The position numbers and the translations under genes are program-made. From Paramarasmius palmivorus (lineage: Eukaryota; Basidiomycota; Agaricomycetes; Agaricales; Marasmiaceae): 64,000 nt of DNA. Numbering within the stretch: the first letter of the stretch is position 1; each line of letters starts with the position of its first letter. The notes under the pieces were generated by a model. It worked only from the letters and a program-made list of their open reading frames with translations, made no database searches and was not told where the DNA came from. The stretch spans positions 124,001 to 188,000 of the forward strand of contig JAYKXP010000060.1 in NCBI GenBank assembly GCA_037176845.1, in the 5' to 3' direction. Shown piece by piece: positions 20,346 to 32,062 of the stretch.

Positions 20346-23300
20346 ATGGCTCAAGAAAAGCAACCAGGTCTGTAAAATTATTCTCATTGCTCTACTTCTC
20401 TTATGCCCGTGAAGCCCCTACTGTACGCCGACCGCTTTGGCAGTTTTCACGTTTTCCATGTCGAGCTGGATGAAGCCCATGTTTGTTTGTTGCTATATCC
20501 CTTTTTTGAAAACTGATTCTTGTTTCAATCCCACAGGTGACTAGGAATAAACAACAGGACGTGTCTGAAGAGATATGCTTAAGATTTCAAGATGGCTGTT
20601 GCAGTTATGGCGCAAGCTGTCGCCGGAAGCACATACCCAAATCGGAGGAGATATGCAGAAATTTCATGAGGGGACAATGTCCATGGGGCCTGCGATGTCA
20701 TAGGAAACATTCACTACCAAAAGAGCTTGGTTCAGAGGCAGAGTCAATTATACTTGATGTCGAGGTACGTGCCGATGATTGTGAATATGTTCATCATACT
20801 CATTCACTCGTGCTCCAGAGCGATGGCTCTGAACCTCTGGACGATACCCAGCAGACAAGCGAAAACAAAGTGCGCATTTCAGAGTATCGAAGATTGAACA
20901 ACTGGGCTCAGGTTATTCGCAGGCCACAGAAGATATGAAGCACCAAACAGAAACGGCTAATATGTCACAGCTCAGAAGTGCTATACCCATATCCTGTCGA
21001 TATTTTCGGCGTGGCAGTTGTCGCCTGGGTGAACGTTGTCCACGGGAACACATTCCCATAGCAGAGGAGGTATGCTATGAATTTACGCGGAACAGATGTG
21101 GATGGGGAGATCGTTGCCTTAGGAGGCACATCGCGTTGTCGCAGCATATAACGCAGGAGTTGCAGCCCGGAGTGCGTACCATTCATATGTATATTGGGAC
21201 CTCACCTGATATACGCTAGGATGGCAATCAAAATTCTCTGCAGGAATCACAAATGATCAACACTGAAACAGAATCCTCGTCCTCGTCACAGTGCAAAACA
21301 AACCTATCTACTGCCAAGGTACGTCTCTTCGCTCAATGGACGAGTCCCGTTCTAATTATAATCTAGGATAAAACTCCAGAACCTGCCGAACGAGATAAAG
21401 ACGAAGTGCAACCTAGCGAGATCGCCCGTAGTATGGTCCGTCATATTTTCTCAGCAGTAATCTCAGCTTATACTCCCTTGAAGGCTAAAGAAGGATCGAG
21501 AGTCCACGACGACCATTCACACGTTCGCGGTAAACCCCTCAATGGCACCATGGTTCCACTAGAGGTTATCGGAGACGATTGCTCGATTCTAGGTGATAAT
21601 GTGAGCGCTATTGTAACTTCGTTGAGAGTTGCTTCTTATTTACATGTTGTTCAGACTAGCGCAGTGCTAGACAGCGACGAACTTTCTTCTACCTGCGACA
21701 GTGAATGGTATCCTACAACCAATGTCACTGCATGGGAAAATTTATCTGCGTCCTCTTCGTCTTACGGAGATACTCAAGAGCGATGGTATCCCAGCACGGA
21801 CGCTTCGTCATGGGATCGAGACAGATCCTATTCCCCGGTCTCCGATGCACCAGAGATCGAGGACCAAGATAAAAAACCTCCTCCTCCAAGATACAAGACC
21901 ATATGTTGGCGATGGCTTCAGGGACGATGTGACAAGGAGCATAAATGTTTCTATAGGCATGGCGACATAGAATACGACGAAGAGAATTCAAATCCTTCAC
22001 ACCCGCCTTCACCCCAACACACTCACGCGTCCTCAGCCCACACTGGTACTGCTCATCAGAAAACACAACAACTCCCGCCCTTCTCACAGTGGACAGTTCC
22101 TCTCCGGGATCACATCAAAGTCCGTTTTGGGCCGGGGTTTACTATCAGCGACGTGACGACTGGTTTCGAAACGGCTTGGGTATATCTTTCTGGCCTGCCT
22201 GCCAGCATTACTACAGAGCAGTTGAATCGCGTGTTGAGCCGCTACGGTAGTGTGCAAGAACTTAAGTTCTACGCTCATCGCCCGCCCTTGGTCAGTGCGA
22301 AGGCCCGGTTCACGAATAATCGAGAAGCTCAGGAGGCCGTGGGCGTTTTGGACGGTACCAGGCTTCAGCTAGGAGAGGACGTCATTGTCTGCGCGGGAAG
22401 TGGCGGTGTCTCCGGTAGTGTTGTCACTGCACGTCTATCTCTGCACGTCGGCGAAGGCCATAATGCATCGCTTCAGGACACCGCTGTCCGTATCACCTTT
22501 GAAGCTCCAGGAAAACGGGGATACGCTGGATACCCGACGTTGGAGAGGGCTCGGAAGGCGTTGGAGATTGTCAACAGAGAGTATACAACAACGTTCATCT
22601 CGGCTCGCATCCATGTCGGCCTACCTGCGGTTGGTGCACACACCGTGTGTTTCAGTAATCTTCCACCTCAGATGAAAGAGAAGGGTATGAAGAGGTATGC
22701 AGAACCCGAAGGGATGATGTGGGAGAACCAAAATTACCGAGATGTGGATGACGCTGCGGGTGGAATTAGGTGGTTGATTGAGTCGTCCACGGACGCACAG
22801 GCCATGGGCATCGAGGTGGTGAAGTTTGATGTGTTACCTCCACCATACCGAGACGGTCGCGTCAGGGCCTGGGCATATTTTGCCACACCAAGGATGGCAA
22901 GGGATGCTGTCGGTTTACTTCATAAACGCAAACCGAAGTGCACAGGCCATTCGATAGTATTTGCGCAGCATGTGCAAACACTTTCATATGGTATACCGGT
23001 CGATGTGTATAATAGGGCCGCACAGGATATTGAGTCGTTGAAAGCGACTCTCTGGCGGCAAGGGAAGAGGACCATGACTATATCGATGGTTCGACTGGAC
23101 AATCTCGTTATAGCCAAGCTCTCGGCCGATGACCTGAAGGATCTTGGAGAGTTAAAAGCGGAATTGGAGAGAACGCTGCAGGGAGAGGTCGTTAGAGATG
23201 ATGGACAGGTCATTTGGAGCGACTTCTTCGCGAGAAGTGACGGGAGGGCGTTCTTGAGATCATTGGAAGATCACTTCAAAGGTGTCACGATAAAAGATGA

Positions 23301-24225
23301 TGCTGTTCGAAGGGGGCTAAGACTTTTTGGTCCAAAGGAGAAGCGGAACAGTGTTCGGTTGGAACTGGTGAAGAAGCACAAGGAGCTACGCATGGGAGAA
23401 CTGCGGTCGTTAATAGTGCCTGGTCACCTCATGGGTCCTTTCATGGGAACTCAGCTTGGTCCTTTGAAGAGGCTGCTCGGGTCGGAGAACGTCATGTTAG
23501 ATATGTGGAACCAAAAGCTCACAATACGTGGATCTTTGGTCGACTTCCAAGCAGCACAACAATCCGTCAAGAAAGTCCGGATGCCCCACCTCACACCCGG
23601 AATTGCATCATGTCCAGTCTGCTTCGGTCAAGTCGAGCTCCCTATTCGCCTATCCTGCGGACACACATACTGTCGTGCGTGTCTAGCAAATTACCTCCTT
23701 AGTTCCAAGGATCACCGATTCTTCCCTCTGTCATGTTTGGGCGACGAAGCAAGATGTTCGTTGGGTATCCCCATTTCCATTGCAAGGGATATCCTTCCCC
23801 TAGGTGAATTTGAGGCCATCATTGAAGCAGCCTTTTCAGTGCATGTCGATGCACATTCAAAAGAATTCCATTATTGTCCTTCCCCCGACTGCATGCAAGT
23901 CTACCGTCCTGCACCTGCGGGGACAGTCTTACAATGCCCTTCATGTCTTACGAGGATATGTCCGGAATGTCATGTGGAGTATCATGATGGGTTTGGGTGT
24001 CCCGAGAAGGACGGTGGTGATAGACTGTTTAGGGAGTGGATGGACAAACACGGTGTGAAGAATTGTCCAGGTTGCAAGGTTCCGATAGAGAGGAATGAGG
24101 GTTGTAATCATGTCACGTGTACGAGGTGTAGGACGCACATCTGCTGGGTGTGTTTGGAGACCTTCCCCAAGGGAGAAGGTATTTATGGACATATGCGGAG
24201 TGAGCATGGGGGCATCGGTGTGTAG
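20346..24225 (+). CDS. CCCH zinc-finger, RRM and RBR (RING-IBR-RING) E3 ubiquitin ligase
   Basis: About six exons encode roughly 1,150 residues. Five CCCH fingers of the form C-x7-C-x5-C-x3-H are visible: two tandem at the N-terminus (CRNFMRGQCPWGLRCHRKH), two more (CRYFRRGSCRLGERCPREH) and one before the RRM (CWRWLQGRCDKEHKCFYRH). An RRM follows (WVYLSGLPASIT, AKARFTN), then a KH-like stretch (VPGHLMGPFMG). The C-terminus is a full RBR module: RING1 CPVCFGQVELPIRLSCGHTYC, IBR YCPSPDCMQVYRP and CPSCLTRICPECH, and RING2 NCPGCKVPIERNEGCNHVTC with the probable catalytic Cys in GCNHVTC. It should ubiquitinate proteins while bound to RNA. The 5' end is uncertain. The ATG at 20346 fits several splice paths, and an alternative short first exon starts at 20458. 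The main exon (from 21366) has no break. Confidence 0.88.
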
Positions 24226-24580
24226 ATCAGGATGTACTATCAGGTATTTACATAGACAGATTCAGTACTTATTTGCTTATTTGCTTAGCTTATTGTGTAT
24301 GTGCCATTAACATGTTTAGTTTCAGTGTTTTGTATGTACAACCTACATCACCCTTCCCGTCTTTTCCATTTGGATTCCACTCCATCTACATTACTACAGG
24401 CACCCTCATACTATATTTCATGCTATATTTACCTTGCGATCCGCCGATCCCTCCAGATGAACTTTTATCAACACTTGCCATGATTCACAAAGGGTCGCTA
24501 CCCACATATGTACACCCTTAGGCAAATACTTATGCCTTATTGAACTATTACTGCTGGTGTCCATTGCCTATATTTTGTAA
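24226..24580. other. intergenic between convergent genes; nothing recognised
   Basis: T- and A-rich 3' flanks of the RBR ligase (+) and the NLR gene (-). No open frame of note. Confidence 0.5.
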
Positions 24581-27271
24581 TCAACCTCTTCTCCGATAAA
24601 GGTGAAGCATACGCCGAAGTATTCTAAGCACCAATAGATCGTTTTCTAGGACTCGGATAGTTGACAATCTGTCAAGCCAACTTGTGATCTCCTGTGGTGA
24701 GGCCACATTTTGGTTGGAAGCAGGGAACGTGCCATCGTGAGACCGTGACGTTGTGCACCTTAATCCGTTGACCTCGCGAGTGTCACGAGAAGGCGTGTCA
24801 GACGAATCGTCTCCAGAGATGGGAATATGAAAGAAACATGGTAACGGCCTCACCAAGTGAGTGAATAGATCACGGCGTTTATATAATAGTGCCTTGAAGG
24901 CAGCAAGATCTTCCTCCTGCACGAAGACAATCAGTTCAACTGTCGCGCGCCAGTAATACCACATACCTGGACCAGATTCTGACTGACGCTTTCCGAAGAG
25001 TTATGTAAGATATCATTATCAAACATCTCTCGAGCGCCGTAGCCAAGCGACCGGCAGATCCTATCATGTACCCTCTTCAACAACTCCCTGTTACCACTCG
25101 TTGGCGTAATGTGTACTATGACCCAGCCATCAGGGAGGATTTTGCGAGACTCGGAGGTCGCGGGAAGGAATAATGGGTCCATTCTCCACTTGACTAATCC
25201 TTCTTTCCACCACTTATTATAATAGGCACAAGCAAACTTGGCTATGCCTGTTGCTTCTGCCCAATTGCTGCAAGTAGGGAATCCACATTCCAAGAGGAAG
25301 GTATACAAAATCGCATGGTGTCGTAAGACCTCTTTGCTGTAGCCGAGGTAAAAGCCATCGAGAAAAGCTTCCATCCTTGCCACGAAAGTTCGAGGAGTCT
25401 TCTCTCCAAGTGACTACAAATGGATAAAAAGCTTATCATAATTTGACATGAGATGTGCATACCATTGCCCATTGCAAGCAATCTCTGAAGCTGAGGAGTG
25501 TCCTTATCCCATAGATCCCTGCGGTCAAAGCCATAGCACCCGCAACAAAAGGATCAACCTTCTCTAACTCGGCAATTAGGCCGACACTAGGGGTATTGAT
25601 TTGACAACAGCAGTCTGACCAACACCTTGACGCTAGGCCTGGCACGGCGTACTCTCTGACGGCACCAACTTTTTCTTGCCATCGGAGAAATGCATCATCA
25701 AATGACTGCTCTGATGTACAATATGGAGGGTAATATCGCGTATAGGAGGAAAGCGTGTGAACGAGAAAAACAGTGATTAGATCGCTGTACTCGAGCTCGC
25801 TGTATTTGGCAACATGGTAGTCTCCAGAGCGAGCAGTGTGTAGGAGGAACTCCGAGAAGGAGGCGTGTAAAATGTGTATTTGAGAGTTTTCGTCGTCGGG
25901 GATATGGATGATGGAATGAAGTTTCGATAGAAGAATCTCTATCTCACCTGGCTGGAGTTGGAAGAGCATCGAGACGACGGATGGTGAATGCCATTGAATC
26001 TGGTCCCATAAGGAGCGACCAAGATCCCCTATGGCTGGATAAGGGCTGAGAAGGAACCGTAGGATTGAGTAGACCTTCTTCCAATGAAGACATTTCGACA
26101 AAACTTGTCGATATAGCACGTCAAGAGCAGGATATGGAGACTCTGGCAGGTCACCAGGATCAACATGTAGGATAGTCTCCAGCCGATCCTGGGGTCGTTC
26201 ATCAGAGGTATCGAGATAGTTTATGACGGTGACAGCAAAGATGAACTGCCCGCTCGCTCTCTCTACAAGATTCATCACCTGCTCTTCACTCGGCCATACC
26301 TCCCCCTCGTGCCTAAGAACCCTGTAGTACTTTGCTCGAAGCGTTGAAAACTCCTTCAAGAGGTATTGCTGGATATCAATATCCGATTCCGACAAGTATC
26401 CCAAGAATCGAATCGTGGTCCCCGAGATTTCGACGCGTGATAGACACGATGCAAAGGCTGCATTGTTGATGCCATGGCAAATCAGCGGTTCGGGACGGCT
26501 ACAGAGAAGGAATACGAATGGAAAGGAATGCTGTGTAGGGCGGGTGGTGAAGGTGATAGCGATGTCAATTATGCCAAGTAACCTCTGTTGGGAACGGTGA
26601 TCGACACATTCATCAAGCCCGTCTACGACAATGAGGTTAGGGACGCTCTGGCGCTGCGCCTCTGTGAGCTGCGAGAATGGTTCAAGCAGTAGCTTTTGGA
26701 ACTGATTCTCGGCCGAGGTTCGAAAGATGTTGGGATGAGAGCGTATGACAGCGAGGATCATGGGTCCAACAATGTCCTTTAGCTGACCAGTGGTACAGCA
26801 TTGGTACGCCAAGGTCGCGACGAAAGGATTGAGTTTATCTCGACTGGGATCGTTACGCGAGAAGAAAAAGGCTCCGCAAAGTTGGTCGGGGTGATCCTCC
26901 GACACCTTCTGCGCAATCGCCGACTTTCCCACACCAGCAGACCCATTCACCCAGCAGACTCTGATATGTCCGTCTCTGTCTCTGATCCACTCGTCCAGGC
27001 TGTTGAGAGTTTTCACCCGAGTGTTTGGATGACAATTGGGTTGAGGGTAACGTGCCTCTGCGTCGTGACACGCATTTATTGCCGCTTGGTCCGCAAGTTT
27101 TTGAAGGATCTGCGTAGCGTCATCTGTGTTTGTTTAGACAATGCTCCGTGAACCAAAAAAATAGGTAAACACACCGCGACTACTGTAGTATGTATTGTTA
27201 TACTGGTTGCCGTACACGGTGTTATGTGCTCCTCCAGCGATCTCGAAATCTCTTGAGTTGTTGAAAGCCAT
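24581..27271 (-). CDS. NACHT-domain STAND NTPase (fungal NLR-like), intact copy
   Basis: Four or five exons encode about 820 residues. Exon 1 (27271-27175) encodes a short N-terminus with DFEIAGGAHNTVYGNQYNNT. The NACHT module follows: VNGSAGVGKSAIAQKV (Walker A), CGAFFFSRNDPSRDKLNPF, NLIVVDGLDECVDHRS (Walker B) and FVFLLCSRPEP (sensor 1-like). A winged/helical region continues (LRFLLSPYPAIGDLG, ILHASFSEFLLHTARSGDYH). There are no WD40, TPR or ankyrin repeats. Instead a C-terminal part (ILPDGWVIVHITPTSGN, EEDLAAFKALLYKRRDLF) is shared with the pseudogene at 17183. Such proteins work as nucleotide-driven switches in fungal self/non-self recognition and cell death, but the role here is unproven. 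The start ATG at 27271 is in frame with the N-terminal motif of the paralogue. Confidence 0.85.
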
Positions 27272-28409
27272 GGACGACGGCTTTGGGGTGCTTTGGATTG
27301 AGGGGAAAGCGGAAGCGGAAGGGATGGCCAAGGGGAAGAATGCGAAAGGAAGAAGACTCGATGACTCGGAAATGGCGAAGGAGTATCGCTAATTTGAAGT
27401 GAACGAAAGAGGATGCGGAACGATGGGAAGCGAACAGAATATTGGCAACCAGGAGGAAACTACTGGACTGCCCCCATCTCCAACAATGGTGATCGTTTCA
27501 TTGATTGACAGTGCACTGGACTGCGAGCTCTGGCTTCTCCGATAGGCTTGAACTTGAGATGTAACCTTGGTGGAACAGCGACAAGAAGCTATTCTTGAGC
27601 GAATGAGTATACAGAGTACTCATAAAGACGGCCATGAATCTCACCTTTAGGTATATAGATAAATGCAGTGTGTTCTTCAAGCTCTCAGTCATGAATATGA
27701 CCTATTCTGGTATAAATTATCGGCCAATTGACAGAGTAGTTCGCCAAAATAGGCACCTAGGGTGTCGGGTGGTTAGATTCCAGATGGTTTTGGGTGGTTT
27801 TACGTTGCACAACCTGAAGGCTCAAGCCATATTCTTCAGTTGCTTTTATAGAGCCCTAAGATAAGACAGTAAAAGTGGATTCCGCTGCCTTGAACGGTGT
27901 ACTTACTAGTGCGACGAATTGAAGAATTAGGTGTACGTGAGAGTCAACACCAAGCGCCCAGCGTTAAACGTTAAATAACGGTCCTTGGACTCCTTACGCA
28001 GTGTAACTGGGATTAATGACAGTGATTCACCCCTGGTCACCCCATTCTCAGCAGCATGGCGCACTAGCCTTTAAACTTGTTACTCCCCGAGTAACAATCG
28101 TTCATGTAAGTACAAGTATCCGATCCCAAGTACACATGTTGCTGTTTGTCACGATGCTATAAACGAGTGAAAGTAACTATACGGTATATATGAGCAAGTG
28201 TAGAAGGGGTTACTATTATGAACGATACACGACGAAGACGAGCAAGAGATAGACTAGAAAAGAAGTTAAACGAAATGTACATCATAAGATGGATAGTCCG
28301 TGCATATAGAATTGTCCCGTAGAAGATACGATCTGAACTGGCAAGCTATCAATGTTTGCCCTATATTCCAGTCGATGACAAGGGCTCACCTTTACCCAAC
28401 CAATCCACA
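27272..28409. other. intergenic, 1.1 kb; nothing recognised
   Basis: The promoter of the NLR gene lies at its left side and the 3' flank of the lyase gene at its right. Only short open frames without domains (for example 27498-27692 minus). Confidence 0.5.
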
Positions 28410-30805
28410 CTAATCATGACTACTCAAACTCCATGCGCTCAACTCAACACTTGGCGGGGTCTGGATGGTTACACCTTCGCCCCAACTGGGGTTGAATACA
28501 ACTTCAACGGTCTGCGAACCCTCTCCGATTTCCGCAATCAGGACACTAACGCCAGGGTTCTCCTGATCAGCTTCCGGAGGTGTGACATCGCTACTCATTC
28601 TCTTTGCCTCGCTCTGGGTCCAGGAAGCACCAGAGGGCGAGGTGAGGACGACCTTCATCTCCTTTCCATCGAGCTGAAGGGTTGCAGTGCTTCCATCAAT
28701 GGAAATCGTGGCGTTAGTGTGCATACGCCATTGGAATCCGGTAGTGGTGGTGACCTCATCCCGAATGAGCACTTGTTTTCTGCCATTGAAGACACGAACA
28801 CCACGGTGAACAGAGGAGGCATCGGCGCTGTCGTATGCACCGGTCAGATCAGCGATCCAGTATGCAGCACCATCGCTTCCCGAGGGAGGAGTGTAGACAG
28901 TCGTCCCAGCCGACTGCTTAGGACCGCCAGTCTCATGTTTGATGATCTTGGGTTGACCGGCGACGAGTTGGTTCTTCTTGTTGATCAGAAGCGTATTTTG
29001 ACCCTCCGTCATGGTGCGATAGTACATCCACCTCTGGCTATCCTGGTTGTCGCCAACGAAATATCCCGGGGAAAGGTAGTTGCCACTACCGAGCTCACCG
29101 GCCCATCTAGTTCCCATTGCATCGATGACGAAATCACCAGCGTCCAAATCATTGTGGTTCTGGTGACCGCTGTTGGCTCCAGCCTTCATGGCGACATAAA
29201 GAGCGTTTATATCGGTCCATGATGAACGCATGGAGACCCATTGGTCAAGGTCATCATCTAGATCGCGGACTGATTAAGTCACAAGGCCTTGCGGGAATAT
29301 GTGAAAACGTACCAAAGAACATATCAAGGGGAGTATCGGCCCAGAAGGCGCCTGTCACGGAAGGGTCGTACCAGAACACGCTCCAAGGTTCAGCAGCATC
29401 AGGTCTGTCACGCTGGAATAGAGCGTATTGTGGGAGGTTGTATGCAGATGCATAAAAGATGATGCTGTTGGCGGTGGTCGAGAATTTGTTGGGACCGTGA
29501 TCTCCGTAGTTGAAAAGGGAAGTGGCCCCGTAAACATACATGTGGAAGTCACCAGTCTTCTTAAAGTTGCCGTTGTCATTGAGAAGGCCATAATCGGACC
29601 CTGTGGCGGTAATGAGGGAGGATGCCATCTCGGCATGTCCGGTGGTGCCGAAATACCAGTAGTTGGCCGTCTCTGCCCATGTACCGTCGCTGGAAGTAGC
29701 GAGTATACAGTTGGCTTTGGCGTTGTCGATGGCATTGGAAAGGACGGTCCTGGCATTGTCTGTTTGTATCGTCGTTGAGGATGGCAAGGGCAGCAACAGT
29801 CAAACCACCATTGCAAACACAGTTCCAGTTACCACGGATATTGTTCTTCCACCAAGCGTAGGAAGCAGTCGAATCTGTGTACGCTTTAGCACCAGGACCT
29901 AATCCGAACTGGTTTAACCAATCCCGAATCTGTCCCTTTTGATCATCGGACCAGGCATCATAGAGCCAGTCATACGCGATACCGTAAGCTGCGCTCAACT
30001 CAGCGGTGTCAAGGAAGTGGGCGGTGTTCCACTTGTCAGAGGCTCCTGCACCCCAGCTGTCGGAGACAGCGTTCTGGAGCTCGCGCCAAGCAAGATCGAC
30101 ATAAGACTGCTCTTTGGTCATGCGGTAGGCGTATCCAAAGGCCTTAATACGCTCCTTTACCTCCCGAGCAACATCGAGAATACCACTAGCACCATCCAAA
30201 AAGTATACAACTGGTGGCAACGAGGCATAGGTCGATGCGTTTCCGAAGATGGTTTCGTTCCAGTATTGCAAGTAGGGATCCGAGGCAATGAGGCTCGGAA
30301 GGGCGTCCCACTTGTACTGAGGTGCAATAATCCTGGGACGATCAGGACGAACGGTGAGAGGCGAAGGATCCGAGGGTGAGAACGAGTCTTTGGGCCACGT
30401 GTTGCCTTTACCACCGTTAACACTGGAGGATGGTGCAAAGGTGGGAGTCGAGAATGCAGCATTGGTAGTGGATGGATAAACGGGCACCATAAATTGGCTG
30501 TTGGTTGCTTGGGCAAATCGTCCAAGGTCGGCTTTGGCTGACGCAGCACTGGAAGCAGCCGCATCTGCTGATTGTGAAGCAGTGGCTGCCTGGCTGTCAC
30601 GGGAGGCTCGGGAGCCCAAGACACCACCGAGAACGGCGCCAATGATGACAAGAATGAGGATTATCGCAGGAAGACCAAATTTTAACCATGGTGAAGTTCG
30701 TTTTTTCTGGGGTGCTGCTGGGGAAATGAAACCCGTAGACTCGTTGTGAGAAGAGTTTTGATATGGGGAGTTGGTGTTGATGGTGCTATAATGAGGGCCC
30801 GCCAT
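28410..30805 (-). CDS. membrane-anchored heparinase II/III-like polysaccharide lyase, with a frame break
   Basis: About 790 residues from three main segments. The N-terminus (MAGPHYSTINT) is cytosolic, followed by KKRTSPWLKFG and one membrane helix (LPAIILILVIIGAVLGGVLG), making a type II protein with the catalytic part outside. An Ala/Ser-rich stalk precedes an alpha-toroid (EVKERIKAFGYAYRMT, SAAYGIAYDWLYDAW, NIRGNWNCVCNGGL). The beta-rich C-terminal part has GHQNHNDLDAGDFVIDAMG, the heparinase II/III signature with likely catalytic His. Lyases of this type cleave uronate-containing polysaccharides. Between AILNDDT and DNARTVLSNA the frame shifts at about 29763-29765, as if one extra A were present. 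A 49 nt GT..AG intron would also restore the frame but would delete the conserved GGLTVAALAILNDD. A second intron near 29240-29280 is ordinary. Confidence 0.8.
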
Positions 30806-31243
30806 CGTCGGCGACGTCGTCAACGACGCTTGTGAAGGGAGGATGGTGGTGGTCGTGAGGAAAGAAAGATGATGGCGTTTCGACGTTTTCCTGTGTGAGA
30901 AGCTGACGTTTCGGCAACGGTGTCATGATCGCCGTCACCGTCGCCGGCCATCTAATTTTGGCTGAAGGCAATACCCATTACTCTTCCTGGTTCAGTGCGG
31001 AGTGTTCTAGCCATGAACTTCCGCACAAACACTTTTAAGAGTAATGGTCATGAACTTAAGCTTACTACCAGAGGTGTTAAAACGTTGATAGATGATGTAG
31101 AGGTGAATGAAAAGACAGGTGGTCAAGCGCTCAAGCCTTCGCCATTGAGTCGCCCACCTCATAAGCAACAACAGTTTATATTACAGATCCATCGATTGAA
31201 ACTAAGAGCGCATACATTAAGTATGATAGACAGTAGGCCAACA
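30806..31243. other. intergenic; promoter of the lyase gene
   Basis: Two minus-strand genes flank it head to tail. The frame at 30786-30971 has only a TTG start and is not believed. Nothing else recognised. Confidence 0.5.
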
Positions 31244-32062
31244 TTATTGTTGACCTGTAGACTTGCCTGCTGCCTGCGCGGCTGCCCTCCGCTTCTTGTT
31301 TCCCCTACGAATCTCTATCAAATCCGCCTCAATCTCCGATTCTTTACAAGCAGAAAGAGCAGCTAAACTCTTCCCTAAACCACCAATCGCCGAGCTATGT
31401 TGTGCACCTCCGCCTTTGGGTCGCCTTCTATTGTTAGACGTCGTACCCCCTGCCCCAGAACCTGCATTAGCTGCGGTCGTGGATGCGGATGTCGACGTGA
31501 GAGGTAGAGGGAACAGCGAAGGGATTTCATCGACGGATAAAGAGTGTGGGTTGAGGAATGGACCTGTAGTTATGGGAAGGCTGCTAATAGCTCCCAAGGT
31601 GGTCCCATTTGGTGGATTGGCGATGGCACCACCAGAGCCAGTCAATGGCGTTGGAGGCGGCGATCCCCCAATCTTGTTCCTCAACTTCCTCGTCACATGC
31701 TGTCTCGCCTGCAACTCCACTCCGACCTCAACTGTGCCCCCTTCTCCTTCTTTATCTTCTCTCGCACGTCTTCGTCTCTCCTCGATCCCTTCTAAAAGCC
31801 TCTCCCTGACACGCTCCCGACCACGTTTCCACTCTGCCTCGACCTGCTCGCGTTCTTCTTCATAGGCTAGCTGGGCGCGAGAACGTTGATACGATTCGGT
31901 GAGTTGGACTTGAGAAAGATAGGCGGAGCGTTCGATTGTTAAAGGTAAAAGTCTGATGTTGTACAAAGGATACACTTCTGGTTTTGTCGAAAGCTGATAT
32001 GCAGCGCTGTGAAGAGTGGTGATAGATTCGGAGTAGTTGCGGCCTCTAGAAGTCGTTGACAT
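31244..32062 (-). CDS. Sds3-like domain protein (putative Sin3/Rpd3 deacetylase complex subunit)
   Basis: A single long frame of about 272 residues from the ATG at 32062 (MSTTSRGRNYSES). Residues about 40-115 form a charged helical coiled coil (LLPLTIERSAYLSQVQL, EEEREQVEAEWKRGRERV, LLEGIEERRRRAREDK) resembling the Sds3/Dep1 domain, which ties subunits of the Sin3 histone deacetylase complex together in the nucleus. The rest is disordered, rich in Ser, Thr, Gly and Pro, with basic patches (NNRRRPKGGG) and a basic tail (RRGNKKRRAAAQ) that can serve as a nuclear signal. The call rests on coiled-coil pattern and tail composition only, so another nuclear coiled-coil protein is possible. An overlapping plus-strand open frame is a shadow. 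Confidence 0.6.
   Translation of the reverse strand: MSTTSRGRNYSESITTLHSAAYQLSTKPEVYPLYNIRLLPLTIERSAYLSQVQLTESYQRSRAQLAYEEEREQVEAEWKRGRERVRERLLEGIEERRRRAREDKEGEGGTVEVGVELQARQHVTRKLRNKIGGSPPPTPLTGSGGAIANPPNGTTLGAISSLPITTGPFLNPHSLSVDEIPSLFPLPLTSTSASTTAANAGSGAGGTTSNNRRRPKGGGAQHSSAIGGLGKSLAALSACKESEIEADLIEIRRGNKKRRAAAQAAGKSTGQQ

Noticed and set aside
28356..29222. Plus-strand open frame of 288 codons
   Set aside because: Shadow of the lyase gene, whose minus-strand frame carries the NHNDLDAGDF motif.
31263..31865. Plus-strand open frame of 200 codons
   Set aside because: Shadow of the Sds3-like minus-strand gene; composition is the complement of its charged coiled coil.
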